Source of the DNA: an uncultured Lachnoclostridium sp. | Lineage (GTDB): Bacteria; Bacillota; Clostridia; Lachnospirales; Lachnospiraceae | DNA length: 6,188 bases | Direction of reading: 5' to 3' | Assembly (NCBI GenBank): GCA_902464595.1 | Contig: CABQJX010000143.1 | Location: forward strand, 1-6,188 | Shown here: piece after piece, positions 6,064 to 6,188 of the stretch | How positions within the stretch are numbered: the stretch's first letter is position 1 | How the letters are laid out: every line of letters begins with the position of its first letter | Notes under the pieces: model-generated | Database searches by the model: none | What the model saw: only the letters and a program-made list of their open reading frames with translations | What the model was told of the DNA's origin: nothing | Program-made: the position numbers and the translations under genes

Positions 6064-6188
6064 ATGGAAGAAAAAAAGGAAAGTCCCATCATCCAGCTGG
6101 TAGGGCTGGGGAAGCAGTTTGAAACCATGAACGGCCCGGTGACCGCTCTCCAGGATATTAATCTGGAGATCTGCCAGGGAGAGGTATT
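6064..6188 (+). CDS. metN: ABC transporter ATP-binding protein, MetN-like, 5' fragment
   Basis: Only 41 codons and 2 bases are visible before the window ends, just short of the Walker A motif. FETMNGPVTALQDINLEI (19-36) followed by QGEV (38-41) is the typical N-terminal strand and A-loop region of an ABC ATPase. The next codon begins TT, so it is Phe or Leu. GEVF would match the GEIFGIIG that leads into Walker A in MetN, and differs from the GEFVAI-type sequence of the LolD/MacB group. MetN powers high-affinity import of methionine by MetNIQ at the cytoplasmic membrane. AAGGA (6051-6055) lies 8 nt before the ATG and a weaker GGAG (6058-6061) overlaps that region. The upstream Met-rich leader and attenuator independently support a methionine role. 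ABC ATPase is nearly certain; MetN is probable. Confidence 0.75.
   Translation, partial: MEEKKESPIIQLVGLGKQFETMNGPVTALQDINLEICQGEV

Overview
The window reads as chromosomal DNA of a Clostridia-type Firmicute, most likely a Lachnospiraceae relative. This rests on strong AGGAGG ribosome binding sites, moderate GC, sigma-A-like promoters, a type III pantothenate kinase, a PepV-type dipeptidase and a YqeY protein. No database search was possible, so the lineage is an inference.

Layout. (1) Positions 1-642, minus strand: most of coaX (type III pantothenate kinase), with its C-terminus cut off by the window edge. (2) Positions 643-946: a divergent intergenic region filled by a roughly 200-nt block of nested inverted repeats, with a candidate promoter at each edge. 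(3) Positions 947-2152, plus strand: coaBC. CoaX and CoaBC carry out the first three consecutive steps of coenzyme A synthesis from pantothenate. (4) Positions 2228-4295: prfC (release factor 3, TTG start) and, closely spaced, a yqeY-family gene. (5) Positions 4315-5724: a PepV/Sapep-type zinc dipeptidase, 19 nt after yqeY and probably in the same transcript. (6) Positions 5725-6063: a leader region with a good promoter, a 30-codon ORF with ten Met codons, a strong terminator hairpin and a competing antiterminator pairing. (7) Positions 6064-6188: the start of an ABC-transporter ATPase that looks like MetN of the methionine importer.

The most interesting part is region 6. Promoter, Met-rich leader ORF, mutually exclusive hairpins and a MetN-like gene together form what looks like a ribosome-mediated methionine attenuator, built like the classical trp/his leaders. 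Firmicute methionine transport genes are usually described as controlled by SAM (S-box) riboswitches or Met T-boxes, and I see neither here. The pairings were found by eye and no folding energies were computed. The second point of interest is the structured element between coaX and coaBC, which may be a dispersed repeat whose edges supply the -35 regions of both genes. The remaining genes look intact and ordinary.
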